A stretch of 64,000 nucleotides of DNA from Legionella fallonii LLAP-10 (GTDB lineage: Bacteria; Pseudomonadota; Gammaproteobacteria; Legionellales; Legionellaceae): NCBI RefSeq assembly GCF_000953135.1, contig NZ_LN614827.1:3698501-3762500 (forward strand). Reading direction: 5' to 3'. Shown one piece after another: positions 17,447-26,421 of this stretch. Both the position numbers and the translations under genes were made by a program. How positions within the stretch are numbered: position 1 is the stretch's first letter; each line of letters starts with the position of its first letter. Below the pieces are notes generated by a model, which had not been told where the DNA came from, made no database searches, and worked only from the letters and a program-made list of their open reading frames with translations.

Positions 17447-18687
17447 GCGAATACCTCTTTAGCTCGTTTCAATGCGATGATGCACTGATCCACTTCTTCT
17501 CTAGTATTATAAAAAGACAATGAAATTCGAGAAGTAGCAGAAACCTCAAAAAAGTCCATCAATGGCATAGTACAGTGATGTCCACTGCGTATAGCTATGC
17601 CTTCACTATCCAGAATAGTACCTATATCATGAGCATGAATTTTGCCATGAATAAAAGAAATAACAGGTACCTTTTGTTTTGCTGTTCCTATGATATTAAA
17701 ACCTTTAATCGTCTCAACTGCAGCGGTAGCGTAGTGAAGCAATTGTGCCTCATAGGCAGCAATAGCTTCTATATCTAAAGAACCTAAGAAATCTATGGCG
17801 GCTCCTAGGCCAATAGCACCAGCGATATTAGGAGTACCTGCTTCATATTTTTGTGGAAGAGGAGCATATTCAGTAGCCTCAAAAGTGACATAATTAATCA
17901 TCTCACCACCACCTTGATAAGGCGACATACCATTCAAAAGCTCTTCTCTGCCCCACAAAACACCGATACCAGTAGGACCATACATCTTATGCCCTGAAAA
18001 TGCATAAAAATCGCAATCCAAATCTTGTACGTCTACAGGCAAGTGTGCTACTGCTTGCGCCCCATCAAGCAATACTTTTGCACCATATTGATGTGCCATC
18101 TCTATCATTTCTTTTACGGGATTGATTGTACCCAGGGCATTAGAAACATGATTAATAGCGACAAATTTGGTGTTTTTATTTAATTTTTTAGCAAACTCAT
18201 CCAATAATATTTCACCAGTCAACGAAATAGGAGCGACTTCTAACTTAGCTCCTGTTTTTTTACAAACCATCTGCCAGGGAACAATATTGGAATGATGTTC
18301 CATGTGGGTAATCAAAATTTCTTCGCCAGGTAAGATCTTAGGTGCTACGAAACTTTGAGCGACTAAATTAATGGCTTCGGTAGTGCCACGAACAAAGATA
18401 CACTCTCGCGTGGTATGAGCATTAATAAAACGCTTCACTTTAGCTCGAGCCTCTTCATAATGCTCTGTAGCCCTAACACTTAGGGCATGAACACCTCGAT
18501 GAACGTTCGCATTATCATGTTCATAATAATTGGCTATCGCTTGAATTACTGACTTTGGCTTTTGCGTCGTCGCAGCATTGTCAAAATAAATCAAATCATA
18601 ATCATTCACTTTTTGGTTTAAGACCGGAAATTGATTACGAATCTCCTTAATCTGGAGTGATGAAAGTGTTGAAATAGATGTACTCAT
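17443..18687 (-). CDS. sufS: Cysteine desulfurase SufS
   Basis: PLP-dependent group II cysteine desulfurase that takes sulfur from cysteine for Fe-S cluster assembly. The start at 18687 (MSTSISTL) is chosen because the GGGTGA of the sufD stop region acts as ribosome binding site five bases upstream; a longer frame to 18729 would run into sufD. The resulting 414 residues have the PLP lysine in SGHKMYG (Lys234), HMEHHSNIVPW, DGAQA and the active-site cysteine in RSGHHC (Cys372). Family length is about 405-415. It is paired with SufU downstream. Confidence 0.96.
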   Translation of the reverse strand: MSTSISTLSSLQIKEIRNQFPVLNQKVNDYDLIYFDNAATTQKPKSVIQAIANYYEHDNANVHRGVHALSVRATEHYEEARAKVKRFINAHTTRECIFVRGTTEAINLVAQSFVAPKILPGEEILITHMEHHSNIVPWQMVCKKTGAKLEVAPISLTGEILLDEFAKKLNKNTKFVAINHVSNALGTINPVKEMIEMAHQYGAKVLLDGAQAVAHLPVDVQDLDCDFYAFSGHKMYGPTGIGVLWGREELLNGMSPYQGGGEMINYVTFEATEYAPLPQKYEAGTPNIAGAIGLGAAIDFLGSLDIEAIAAYEAQLLHYATAAVETIKGFNIIGTAKQKVPVISFIHGKIHAHDIGTILDSEGIAIRSGHHCTMPLMDFFEVSATSRISLSFYNTREEVDQCIIALKRAKEVFA

Positions 18688-18692
18688 TTTGC

Positions 18693-19961
18693 TCACCCCA
18701 ACTGTTGAGTTAATAACTTGCCCATCCAATCAGCTAAATTACGATGAGGAATAAGCTGTAAATTATTCTGAGCAAAAGCATGAATTAAAAATTGTGAGGC
18801 CTCTAACCGACCAATTCCCCGGGTTGCTAAATAAAATAAAGCCTCTTCATCCAATTGCCCAACCGTTGCTCCATGAGAACACACCACATCATCAGCAAAA
18901 ATTTCTAATTGCGGTTTGGTATCAATTTCAGCATGGGCAGAAAGCAATAAATTTTTATTTTGTTGTTTTGCGTCGGTATGTTGCGCATCTTTAGCAACAA
19001 TCACCTTGCCATTAAATACGGCTCGAGAATGACCTGTTAAAATACCTTTGTAATCCTGTTCACTAAAACAATTAGGTACCAAATGATTCACCGTTGTGTG
19101 ATGATCGACATGTTGTCCTTCTGCTGGAGCATAAATTCCATTCATCAAACATCGTGCATATTCTTCTTGCAAATACATACTGATATCACTACGTACCAGT
19201 TTACCCCCCAGACTTAATGAATGACTGAACAATTGACTGTGAGCTGATTGTTTCACAGCGATATGCCCAAGGTGATAAGCTGCTTTACTCTCTCTTTGGA
19301 TTTTATAATGCGTCAATTGTGCGCCAGCACCCAGATATATTTCTGTCACTGTATTGGTTAAGTAACAACTATCCTCGTCACCACAATATTCTTCAATAAA
19401 AGTGGCCTGACTCTGAGCTTCTGCAATAATTAAATGACGTAAATGAATAGCCTGATTAGCTTGATCCTGCACGTGAGTAAGGGCAATAGGTTCTTCTATG
19501 CACACTCCTTGGGGGATATACACAAACAAACCACATTGGAGCATCGCCGTATTTAAAAAGTGAAATCCATGCTCTTGCTGTAAAATCGTTGCTAAATGAG
19601 GCTTAATTAAATCAGCATGCTGCTCTAAAGCGGCAGATAAAGGAAGAAGCACAACGCCCTTGGGTAAATGCTTCACTAACTCTTGCTCGCCCGAAAGGTG
19701 TCCATTATGCATTAATAAAGAGTATTTGACTGGTAAATCAGAATGCAGTGGAGTACCTGAGCTTTTCTCCTCCAATGGAGAGGTAAAAGATCGTTTTAGC
19801 AGCGCATCAACATTGGTATATTTCCACTCTTCATTATGTCGTGTTGGAAAACCATGACTATTTAAGTCAGCTGACGCTTTAGATTGTAATTGAGCCAGCC
19901 AAGGGTAGGTTGATCTTCCCCGTTGCGCTTGCTCTTGATAAAACTCTAAAATCTCGTTCAT
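18693..19961 (-). CDS. sufD: Fe-S cluster assembly scaffold protein SufD
   Basis: SufD forms the SufBC2D scaffold on which Fe-S clusters are built. The 422-residue protein shows the conserved C-terminal SufBD core: VDHHTTVNHLVPNCFSEQDYKG, GHSRAVFNGKV, AQHTDAKQQNKNLLLS and ADDVVCSHGATVGQLDEEALFYL. The N-terminal part is variable, as in other SufD. It overlaps sufC by four bases and is followed five bases later by sufS, in the compact order sufB-C-D-S-U-T. Confidence 0.95.
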   Translation of the reverse strand: MNEILEFYQEQAQRGRSTYPWLAQLQSKASADLNSHGFPTRHNEEWKYTNVDALLKRSFTSPLEEKSSGTPLHSDLPVKYSLLMHNGHLSGEQELVKHLPKGVVLLPLSAALEQHADLIKPHLATILQQEHGFHFLNTAMLQCGLFVYIPQGVCIEEPIALTHVQDQANQAIHLRHLIIAEAQSQATFIEEYCGDEDSCYLTNTVTEIYLGAGAQLTHYKIQRESKAAYHLGHIAVKQSAHSQLFSHSLSLGGKLVRSDISMYLQEEYARCLMNGIYAPAEGQHVDHHTTVNHLVPNCFSEQDYKGILTGHSRAVFNGKVIVAKDAQHTDAKQQNKNLLLSAHAEIDTKPQLEIFADDVVCSHGATVGQLDEEALFYLATRGIGRLEASQFLIHAFAQNNLQLIPHRNLADWMGKLLTQQLG

Positions 19962-20710
19962 TGCTGCTCCACTTCCTCAAGCCAGCTGTACCCTTTTTTC
20001 TCTAACTCCAGCGCCAATGATTTATCACCTGACATGATGATACGACCATTCACCAGAACATGGATGAAATCCGGCTCAATATAATCAAGTAATCGTTGAT
20101 AATGAGTTACCAAAATAATCGCACGCTCTGGCGAACGCATGGCATTCACTCCATGAGAAATAATCCGCAAAGCGTCTATATCTAAGCCTGAATCAGTTTC
20201 ATCTAAAATAGCTAATTTAGGATCTAAAGCAGCCATTTGTAAAATTTCATTGCGTTTTTTCTCGCCACCAGAAAAACCTTCGTTGATACTGCGATATAAA
20301 AAAGTTTCATCCATATCTAACAACTGACATTTTTCACGTATAAAGCTTAAAAACTCTATGGCATCAAGAGTATTTTTCCCCTGGCCTTTTCGTACCGCAT
20401 TAACCGAGGCTTTAAGAAAATTAATATTAGTTACTCCAGGAATTTCCACTGGGTACTGAAAGGACATAAAGACACCAGCCTGAGCTCTCTCTTCGGGAGC
20501 CAAAGCCAATAAATCCTGATCCAAGTAACTGACTTGTCCTGCAGTCACTGTATAAGAAGGATGTCCAGCCAGTACTTTAGATAAAGTACTTTTCCCAGAG
20601 CCATTAGGCCCCATAATGGCATGCACTTCACCTGCTTTCACATGAAGGTTAATACCTTTTAAAATGGACTGTTCATTAATTGAAACATTTAACTCATTAA
20701 TTTTTAACAT
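19958..20710 (-). CDS. sufC: Fe-S cluster assembly ATPase SufC
   Basis: ABC-type ATPase subunit of the cytoplasmic SufBCD complex; ATP binding drives the conformational change of the scaffold. At 250 residues it has Walker A GPNGSGKST (34-42), the SufC-type signature FSGGEKKRNEILQ, Walker B KLAILDETDSGLD and the H-loop ILVTHYQRLLDYI. No membrane partner exists because the complex is soluble. It begins one base after sufB ends and overlaps sufD. Confidence 0.97.
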   Translation of the reverse strand: MLKINELNVSINEQSILKGINLHVKAGEVHAIMGPNGSGKSTLSKVLAGHPSYTVTAGQVSYLDQDLLALAPEERAQAGVFMSFQYPVEIPGVTNINFLKASVNAVRKGQGKNTLDAIEFLSFIREKCQLLDMDETFLYRSINEGFSGGEKKRNEILQMAALDPKLAILDETDSGLDIDALRIISHGVNAMRSPERAIILVTHYQRLLDYIEPDFIHVLVNGRIIMSGDKSLALELEKKGYSWLEEVEQQ

Positions 20711-20711
20711 A

Positions 20712-22160
20712 TTAACCCACTGCCCCTTCTAAACTTATACCTAACAATTTAGTGGCTTCCACTGCAAATTCCATAGGTAGTTCTTTTAATACTTGCTTAC
20801 AAAAGCCATTGACTATCATTGACACTGCATCTTCAGTATCAATGCCGCGTTGTTGACAATAAAACAATTGCTCTTCACTAATTTTGGAGGTAGTTGCTTC
20901 GTGCTCTACTTGAGCTGTTGGATTCTTCACCTCGATATAAGGAAAGGTGTGTGCCGAACAAAGGCTACCCATTAACATAGAATCACATTGAGTATAATTA
21001 CGTGCATTAGTCGCCGTTGGAGCAATACGAACCATCCCTCTATAGGCATTGTGAGCTCGTCCCGCACTAATTCCCTTAGAAATGATGGTGGAACGTGTAT
21101 TCTTACCAATGTGAATCATTTTAGTGCCAGTATCGGCTTGTTGGAAATTATTGGTTAAGGCAACTGAATAAAATTCCCCAACAGAGTCATCGCCTTGCAA
21201 AATCACGCTAGGGTATTTCCAGGTAATAGCAGAACCTGTTTCAATTTGCGTCCAAGATATTTTGGAGCGCTTACCACGACAAGCTCCTCGTTTGGTCACA
21301 AAGTTATAGATACCGCCCTTACCTTCTTTATCACCTGGATACCAATTTTGTACGGTCGAATATTTAATTTGCGCACCATCTAAGGCGACTAACTCTACAA
21401 CAGCTGCATGCAATTGGTTTTCATCGCGCATTGGAGCAGTACATCCTTCCAAATAAGACACATAGCTGTCGTCATCGGCAATAATCAAAGTACGCTCAAA
21501 CTGACCTGTAGAAGCTGCATTAATACGAAAATAAGTGGATAATTCCATAGGGCAACGAACTCCCTTAGGAATATAAACAAAGGAACCATCACTAAAAACA
21601 GCAGAGTTCAATGCCGCATAAAAATTATCACGGTAAGGCACTACTGAGCCTAGATATTTCATCACTAATTCAGGATGCTCGTGCACTGCTTCAGAAAGTG
21701 GGCAAAAAATAACGCCTTTTTCAGCGAGCTTTGCCTTAAAAGTGGTTGCTACAGAAACGCTATCAAAAACAGCATCAACAGCCACTCCAGCCAGCATTTC
21801 TTGCTCTCGTAAAGGAATACCTAATTTAGCATAAGTTGCTAATAACTCAGGGTCTACCTCATCCAAGCTTTTAGGAGCATCTTTTTTACTTTTAGGTGCT
21901 GAATAATAAGAAATCGATTGATAATCAATAGGTGAATAATGCACGCTAGACCATTCAGGATGTGACATAGTCAGCCAATGTCTGAATGCCTTTAAACGCC
22001 ATTCCAATAAAAACTCAGGCTCTTTTTTAATAGCTGATAAACGACGAATAACGTCTTCATCTAATCCAGGTAAAAACGTTTCCACTTCAATGTCGGTTAC
22101 AAACCCGTGTTGGTATTCTCTATCGAGCAGAGAATTAATTTGCTCACTGCTTTTAGCCAC
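20712..22160 (-). CDS. sufB: Fe-S cluster assembly scaffold protein SufB
   Basis: Core scaffold of the SUF system. The 482-residue protein carries the family blocks [68 protein letters not shown] and [23 protein letters not shown]; the EEQLFY...RGI segment includes the conserved C-terminal core. It overlaps the 3' end of the regulator gene by eight bases and is thus probably always co-transcribed with it. Confidence 0.97.
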   Translation of the reverse strand: MAKSSEQINSLLDREYQHGFVTDIEVETFLPGLDEDVIRRLSAIKKEPEFLLEWRLKAFRHWLTMSHPEWSSVHYSPIDYQSISYYSAPKSKKDAPKSLDEVDPELLATYAKLGIPLREQEMLAGVAVDAVFDSVSVATTFKAKLAEKGVIFCPLSEAVHEHPELVMKYLGSVVPYRDNFYAALNSAVFSDGSFVYIPKGVRCPMELSTYFRINAASTGQFERTLIIADDDSYVSYLEGCTAPMRDENQLHAAVVELVALDGAQIKYSTVQNWYPGDKEGKGGIYNFVTKRGACRGKRSKISWTQIETGSAITWKYPSVILQGDDSVGEFYSVALTNNFQQADTGTKMIHIGKNTRSTIISKGISAGRAHNAYRGMVRIAPTATNARNYTQCDSMLMGSLCSAHTFPYIEVKNPTAQVEHEATTSKISEEQLFYCQQRGIDTEDAVSMIVNGFCKQVLKELPMEFAVEATKLLGISLEGAVG

Positions 22161-22614
22161 GATTTACTCCACTTGCTAACTGCCGGACGCGCTCAAGATC
22201 ACGCGTCTGAAGAGTTGGTTTTGCCAATGCATCCAAACTCACACTATCCAGCGCGGTTTCTATTGCATGACTTATCAATCGCCAATTACCTTGTATAGTG
22301 CATACTCGTTGCAAAGAACAATCATTAGGTTGCAAACTACACTCAGTAAAACCGCGATGTTCCTCCAAGGCATAAATAATTTGAGATACTGATATTTCAG
22401 TAGCAGGCCTTTGTAATCTATACCCTCCCGTTACACCTCGTACCGAAGATAATAAACCTGCAGCGGTTAAACGCTTCAATATTTTACTTACCGTAGGCAC
22501 AGCTAAATGGGTATGTAATGCGATATCACGAGCATTACATAACTCTTGCGCATGTTTGGCAAGATGCACCATAACAACTGTTCCATAATCGGCCAATTTG
22601 CTGATGCGCAGCAT
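22153..22614 (-). CDS. Rrf2-family regulator of the SUF operon (SufR/IscR-like)
   Basis: A 153-residue Rrf2-family winged-helix regulator. The N-terminal DNA-binding part ([15 protein letters not shown], then [20 protein letters not shown] and GGYRL) is followed by three cysteines, Cys92, Cys99 and Cys105 (ECS, NDCS, VCT), the IscR-type ligand set for a [2Fe-2S] cluster. As first gene of the suf operon it should be an autoregulator that reports cluster supply, as established for IscR and for the SUF-linked Rrf2 regulators. GGGGG lies just upstream of the ATG. Possible target boxes are listed at 22637 and 22807. Confidence 0.92.
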   Translation of the reverse strand: MLRISKLADYGTVVMVHLAKHAQELCNARDIALHTHLAVPTVSKILKRLTAAGLLSSVRGVTGGYRLQRPATEISVSQIIYALEEHRGFTECSLQPNDCSLQRVCTIQGNWRLISHAIETALDSVSLDALAKPTLQTRDLERVRQLASGVNRG

Positions 22615-22636
22615 AACACCCCCACACCAAATAATC

Positions 22637-22647
22637 TAGTACCAAAT
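22637..22647. promoter_or_regulatory. Candidate operator for the SUF Rrf2 regulator, proximal box
   Basis: Read on the minus strand the box is ATTTGGTACTA, 23 bases ahead of the regulator's start codon. It matches the distal box at 22807-22817 in 10 of 11 positions. Assignment to the regulator is inference from repetition and location. Confidence 0.35.
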
Positions 22648-22668
22648 AAGTCTTAATTAACGTCAGAT

Positions 22669-22700
22669 CGACATAAAAGTATGGAAATGCTTTTATGTCG
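22669..22700. repeat. Perfect 11-bp hairpin in the suf leader region
   Basis: CGACATAAAAG at 22669-22679 and CTTTTATGTCG at 22690-22700 are exact inverted repeats around a ten-base loop, 55 bases upstream of the sufR-like start codon. On the plus strand no T-run follows. If the distal suf promoter is used, this structure lies in the 5' leader. Confidence 0.55.
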
Positions 22701-22796
22701 CTAAACGAACGTCATCCTCGAAAATTATCGTAAGACAGCGATGATACGAAATGCCAACAACCCCTAAAACTTAATTATTAAAAAGTTAATCCCTAT

Positions 22797-22817
22797 AGTA
22801 TAAATATAGTACTAAAT
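22797..22817 (-). promoter_or_regulatory. Candidate distal suf promoter with overlapping regulator box
   Basis: On the minus strand TATACT (22797-22802) is a good -10 element; ATTTAGTACTA (22807-22817) lies directly upstream in the spacer, where a repressor would block polymerase. The -35 is poor. The remaining part of the 446-base region 22615-23060 shows no gene; it must also hold the promoter for the rightward gene at 23061. Confidence 0.35.
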
Positions 22818-23060
22818 TGGTTCTATATCTGGCAAAAAGTGAATGATACCTTATTGCAAAGTAACTATGCAATTAAAATATCCTTCTTAAACGAGATTTA
22901 GGAGAGCGATATCTTTTCCTTTTTTTTGCTAACGTAGCTTAAATAAACTCAGTTTTGACACGTCATTAACTTGGCGATGCCATGTTATTCAAACCTCATT
23001 GATAAAGAATCATAAATAATGTAAAATGCTTTTTTTTTGTTCAAGTTGCGGGGTTTTAGT

Positions 23061-25196
23061 ATGTTTGGATGGTTAGCCACCACCTTGGTGGATGCTGGTT
23101 GGGTAAAAACTGGATTAGCTTTTCGCTGGCTCATAGGAACTGAAAATCTGATGTATGCTCTAACTAATGAAACAGATCTTCAAACTATAAAAAGACGCTA
23201 TCAATTAATTGAGGATAGCGGATTTTTTAGTGGCGAGCAGGAATTAAGTCGTAAGCAAGCTTTTCTTAAATCCTTATTTACCTACGATGCTTATGAAACT
23301 GATGCTTATAGTAAGGCTCTAAGCCGTTTTTACTCGTGGAATGGCGGTAATATAAACCCACTTAGAGAGCTTTTGGATTTTATTAAAGCGCTCTTCTTTC
23401 AAGGCCCTTATGCTCAAGAGCTAAAACAAACCTTTATTGAGGCAACCTTCATCTCCAATAATGGTGAACATAATTCCTTAGCACATACCGCATGGCCTCA
23501 AACAAAATCAACTAAAGCTGAAGAAAATCCCTTAGCTCTTTTATTAAATACCCTAGATGAAGCAGGCTGTTTTACAGGGCCAAAGACTGCTGAAAATCAA
23601 CATCGATTCGTAACCGCTTTAGCGGCACAAAATCACGATGGCGAAAATGCCTTATCTCAGTCACTACAACACATTAATTTTGGTAGTAGTTTAAGTTCAT
23701 TAGCGGAAAAAGTACCTAATTTTCAGCTTCTTATAGAAAGAGTACAAACACATTGTCTTGGTCAGGGTGAAGATGTCCAAAAAAACAAAGAGATATTCAT
23801 TAATGGACTCCTCCACAAAGGCAGACTCCGCCGGACATTAGAACACGCAATGTTTATTCCTGAAGTAGTTGCTTTTATTTTCAAATTTATAGAGCAAGCA
23901 GGTTATTTTTCGCAAGAGGAAAATAAACAAGCTCTCTTCGATAGACTAGTGGACTTTGATCTACTTAATCGCAGTGTGCTGTATCATGCTTCGCGCAATA
24001 AAGAATCTTTAAAATTAGTAAGTGATCAACTCAAAAGCCTGGGGTGTTTGAACGGCTCCACGGGAGCAGCAAATAAAGAGAAACTGATAAAGGCCATTAT
24101 TAGTCCAAATAATGATGGTCAAAGTGCTCTATCTGAAGCAAAGGATCAAGAAGTTACAAAGTTGCAACTAGAACTATTAGAAGAAGCGGATTGTTTCAAA
24201 AATGATGACTTCACACAACAATTTATTAATGCAGTCTTTGTCAAAGATAGATATGGTTCTAATTGCTTGTACCATTTATCTTCCCGTAAGGAGCATGAAT
24301 TAGTAGCTAAACTTAAAGCCATTAAATTCTTGGAGGGTCCTAATGCGAAGGCCAATCAAGCCAATTTTATCGCAGCGGTATTATCTAAGAATACTCTAAA
24401 TGGTGAATCAGCGCTTTTTGCAAATTGTCATCATGAGAGCTTTAATTTCTTGATGGAGCATTTAACTTTAGCGGGTTGTTTTTCAGGCCCCGATAAAGCA
24501 AAATACCAACAACAATTTATTGATGCGATTTTTGCTGCAAATACATATGGCAGCACGATTATGTCTCGAATTTACCGTCCAGAAACCATAATATTGTTAT
24601 TGCAAAAACTAGCTGAAGCGGGTTGTTTTACTTCCGCAACTAACAAAAATGCATTTATTGATGCTATTAAGAGCGATGATAATAGACTCGTCTTTAACTG
24701 CATGAATAGTTTAAAGGCATACCTTGCGTTGAGAAAACACCTTAAAGAGGCAGGTTTTAGTGCTCAGGAGCTAAAAAATTTATTAAATCAACCGGTTACT
24801 GATGAATATGGATTGAAAAAGAATACAACTCCTTATATGTCCGCACTGGAAAACGGTGATGGAGTACTGATCGAGCTGCTCAAAAAAGATGGGGCGGAGC
24901 TTACTGAAGAACAGAGCAAGGTGATAGCACAACAGCAAAAACAAATAGCCAAATGGAAACAAGAAAAGCCTGAATTTAATAGAGAAAAAGTCACTAAACG
25001 ATTAAAAGCCTTCCAAACAGAACAGGAAGAACCTAAAAATCCTGCTAAAAAAAGCCTAAGATTAAGGCCAAGATTAGAACGTAGAGCCTCATTTTCTGAA
25101 ATAAGTTCAGGGATAACACTTTTTGACAAGGCTAATAAAGAAATCGCTCAGGCTCAAGACGATAGTGTCTTAACCAAAAAGTCTTCTTTTAGCTAG
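23061..25196 (+). CDS. Tandem-repeat (ankyrin-like) protein, effector-like
   Basis: A 711-residue protein starting at the ATG 23061 with GGGG seven bases upstream; a TTG eight codons earlier is less likely. It consists of about eleven degenerate repeats, later ones spaced near 48 residues, with the theme L.EAGCF.GP, then FI.AI, then N..G..AL. Repeat heads lie near 23205, 23385, 23558, 23750, 23893, 24036, 24179, 24316, 24467, 24613 and 24746. The G..AL...L..L pattern resembles ankyrin repeats with long inserts. A basic, Lys/Arg/Glu-rich tail of about 100 residues ends LTKKSSFS. No signal peptide. A host-targeted secreted protein is plausible but unproven. Confidence 0.75.
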   Translation: MFGWLATTLVDAGWVKTGLAFRWLIGTENLMYALTNETDLQTIKRRYQLIEDSGFFSGEQELSRKQAFLKSLFTYDAYETDAYSKALSRFYSWNGGNINPLRELLDFIKALFFQGPYAQELKQTFIEATFISNNGEHNSLAHTAWPQTKSTKAEENPLALLLNTLDEAGCFTGPKTAENQHRFVTALAAQNHDGENALSQSLQHINFGSSLSSLAEKVPNFQLLIERVQTHCLGQGEDVQKNKEIFINGLLHKGRLRRTLEHAMFIPEVVAFIFKFIEQAGYFSQEENKQALFDRLVDFDLLNRSVLYHASRNKESLKLVSDQLKSLGCLNGSTGAANKEKLIKAIISPNNDGQSALSEAKDQEVTKLQLELLEEADCFKNDDFTQQFINAVFVKDRYGSNCLYHLSSRKEHELVAKLKAIKFLEGPNAKANQANFIAAVLSKNTLNGESALFANCHHESFNFLMEHLTLAGCFSGPDKAKYQQQFIDAIFAANTYGSTIMSRIYRPETIILLLQKLAEAGCFTSATNKNAFIDAIKSDDNRLVFNCMNSLKAYLALRKHLKEAGFSAQELKNLLNQPVTDEYGLKKNTTPYMSALENGDGVLIELLKKDGAELTEEQSKVIAQQQKQIAKWKQEKPEFNREKVTKRLKAFQTEQEEPKNPAKKSLRLRPRLERRASFSEISSGITLFDKANKEIAQAQDDSVLTKKSSFS

Positions 25197-25223
25197 TCGC
25201 AATTGGGCCTTAAAAATTTAGAG

Positions 25224-25256
25224 AGTAGGTTGGTCCATTGCCCTGCCTACTTTTTA
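25224..25256 (+). terminator. Terminator-like hairpin after the repeat protein
   Basis: AGTAGG at 25224-25229 pairs with CCTACT at 25246-25251, with a possible inner GG/CC pairing, and is followed by TTTT. It lies 28 bases beyond the stop of the gene at 23061 and reaches the 3' end of the convergent gene at 25254. Confidence 0.5.
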
Positions 25257-25586
25257 TCGCAACTCTTTAGGTATTTTACTTAAAAAATCCTGATCAAAAT
25301 AAGTTCCAAGAGACATAACTACCCACTGGCCATCTTCATCTTTATGTAAATAAACTGTCGCAGCGTCTGTACTGTGATCTTTAGGGGTAACCTGAGCAGA
25401 AGAGAAAGAGCCGACACAACGAATGCTATCCGTAATGATATTATCCGAAGACACTGCTGTTTTATTTTTTACATAATTGTAAACTGATTGGGTAATCGCC
25501 TGATCATCAAGTGATGAACATGCATTTTTTCCAAAAGCAACCGTGCATCCCATTGCTAAAATAATAACTAAAAAAGACCGAGCCAT
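25254..25586 (-). CDS. Small exported protein of unknown function
   Basis: A 110-residue protein with a signal peptide (MARSFLVIILAMGCTVAFGK; cleavage expected near residue 19). The mature part has two cysteines (near 23 and 57) that could form a disulfide, and a C-terminal region (TVYLHKDEDGQWVVMSLGTYF) that looks like a small beta-sheet domain. A strong AGGAGG lies five bases before the ATG. No family is recognised. It is convergent with the repeat-protein gene and monocistronic. Confidence 0.7.
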   Translation of the reverse strand: MARSFLVIILAMGCTVAFGKNACSSLDDQAITQSVYNYVKNKTAVSSDNIITDSIRCVGSFSSAQVTPKDHSTDAATVYLHKDEDGQWVVMSLGTYFDQDFLSKIPKELR

Positions 25587-26421
25587 AACTTCCTCCTGAA
25601 ATGAATCATCTTTAACATCTTAGCACTCTAGTCAAATAATAGCTTCCTTCTAAACTCGCGTGCGATGCAACACAGAGTGTGAAAGCGACATGCAAACGAG
25701 AAAATCACATGAGGATTAGCACACCGTGCCGACAAAGCAAGTCTTTGAGCTTGTTGCATGGAGTAACGTGACAAATTGCATTCTATTAACTTGAATCCTT
25801 ACATACATCAAAGAACAAATATATATCACAAACGTTATTTAGGATACAATTTGCGATTATTTTTCATCACGCCCTTCTCTCATCCATTTCAAATCAACTG
25901 AAGATATCTATGAGTTTATTAAGGATTTAGAACAATCAGGCGCAATTAAATTAGGAGAGAGCGGTCTTCTAGAAATACCGGGAAAAGCTAATCCTCTCTT
26001 AAAAGCCAATAACGGCGAACTTTATCTTTTAAGTGACGTAAGGCAATATCTTATTCTGTACTATTTGTAGCCTGCGAAGGCTATCCCACTAATGCAAGTT
26101 AAAATCCAGATTAAACGGCACATTTATTTCCCCAAAATATTGTGAATACGTAATCTAAATGCATCCAATAATAGACACTTCATTTTCTACCGTACATCAA
26201 ATGAGCCTCCAGTTCCACGCAATTATTGAGCAAACATCTGAATACGAAAAAGGCTTTGTTATAAAAATAATCAGCTTGCAAAATGTTATGGTTTTAATGA
26301 GTCAGTGCATTGGAGTCAGTTAACATTACGCCAATAATAGATCAGTAATAACTCGGTATGATATAATTTTTCACACGATTCTTGCCGCAAGCATAAATTT
26401 TAACCACAAAGGAGAGTATCA
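25587..26421. other. Long non-coding stretch with a repeat remnant and a gene remnant
   Basis: The first part (about 25650-25790) has blocks resembling the small inverted-repeat element (CTTCTAAACTCGC early, then CACACCGTGCCGACAAAGCAAG). The middle (25843-26070) is an open frame without a start codon, listed separately. The part 26071-26421 holds no gene; it should contain the promoter for the gene at 26422. Confidence 0.4.
25843..26070 (+). pseudogene. Possible gene remnant, 75 codons open without a start
   Basis: A frame opens after a TAG at 25840-25842 and stays open to the TAG at 26068-26070. The translation is protein-like (STEDIYEFIKDLEQSGAIKL, then LEIPGKANPLLKANNGELYL), with normal composition, but has no ATG, GTG or TTG near its beginning. 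It may be the 3' end of a degraded gene whose front was lost next to the repeat-like DNA at 25650-25790. Random open frame is the alternative. Confidence 0.35.

Noticed and set aside
22770..22800. PmrA-like direct repeat (CTTAAT ... GTTAAT) upstream of the gene at 23061
   Set aside because: The spacing (about 15 bases) does not fit the one-turn repeat of PmrA sites as I know it, and TTAAT is common in this AT-rich DNA.
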